From a bacterium (GTDB lineage Bacteria; Arandabacterota; Arandabacteria; Arandabacterales; JALGWA01): 6,202 nucleotides of DNA. The stretch's first letter is position 1, and the number at the start of each line of letters is the position of its first letter. The notes under the pieces are model-generated. The model searched no databases, had not been told where the DNA came from, and saw only the letters and a program-made list of their open reading frames with translations. Where the stretch lies: assembly GCA_025774425.1 (NCBI GenBank), contig JALGWA010000287.1, forward strand, positions 1-6,202, read 5' to 3'. This document shows, in pieces, positions 6,127 to 6,202 of the stretch. A program made the translations under genes and the position numbers.

Positions 6127-6202
6127 CTACTTGCCCTCCTCCAATCTGCTCGCCACATAGGCTGAGAACCGGCCGTCCTCGAAAGACGACAGGTAACTCC
6201 GG
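6127..6202 (-). CDS. C-terminal end of an unidentified protein upstream of thyX (partial)
   Basis: The gene enters from beyond the right edge of the window; only the last 24 codons are present, ending in TAG at 6127-6129. The visible tail reads SYLSSFEDGRFSAYVASRL followed by EEGK. Its codon use and mix of residues look like a real C-terminus, and the stop sits 4 bases before the thyX start with the thyX ribosome binding site inside its last codons, as in a tight operon. The other frames here are the antisense strand or the unlikely upstream extension of thyX. Too little is visible to name a family. Confidence 0.6.
   Translation of the reverse strand, partial: RSYLSSFEDGRFSAYVASRLEEGK

Overview
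The window is high-GC bacterial DNA carrying five complete protein-coding genes and the tail of a sixth. No tRNA, rRNA, CRISPR array or mobile element was seen. Four complete genes and the partial gene lie on the minus strand; one gene (4691-5440) lies on the plus strand. Several products carry signal peptides. One is an outer-membrane-type beta-barrel, which implies a Gram-negative cell envelope. The largest protein ends in a FlgD-like/T9SS-type C-terminal domain (PNPF...AIYDIHGRLV...W.G...PGIYFARL...EKMVL). That tail, high GC and a Cys/aromatic-rich secreted protein together suggest a member of the FCB group or a related candidate phylum (Eisenbacteria, Krumholzibacteria, Fermentibacteria or Latescibacteria type). 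This placement is inference; no phylogenetic marker was tested.

Layout from left to right: (1) 34-2835 minus, a 933-residue secreted calcineurin-like metallophosphoesterase with several beta-rich modules and the C-terminal sorting-type domain. (2) 2836-2917, a short intergenic stretch with a good sigma70-like promoter for gene 1. (3) 2918-3577 minus, a small class I SAM-dependent methyltransferase. (4) 3578-3640, a short spacer with a weak terminator-like hairpin and TG-rich tracts. (5) 3641-4498 minus, a secreted Cys- and aromatic-rich protein of unknown function. (6) 4499-4690, the longest non-coding stretch, with two divergent sigma70-like promoters and a two-hairpin 5' leader for the plus-strand gene. 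(7) 4691-5440 plus, a small outer-membrane beta-barrel protein. (8) 5441-5501, a short convergent spacer. (9) 5502-6122 minus, ThyX, the flavin-dependent thymidylate synthase. (10) 6127-6202 minus, the last 24 codons of an unidentified gene ending 4 bases before thyX.

Only thyX has an assured biochemical role (dTMP synthesis). The other genes do not form a recognisable pathway. Three of them encode exported proteins, so most of the window looks like cell-envelope or secretome accessory content beside a housekeeping gene. I found no strong case for a new multi-gene system. The most notable items are the modular phosphoesterase and its odd translation start, the unknown secreted protein, the structured leader of the barrel gene, and a short motif shared by two spacers.
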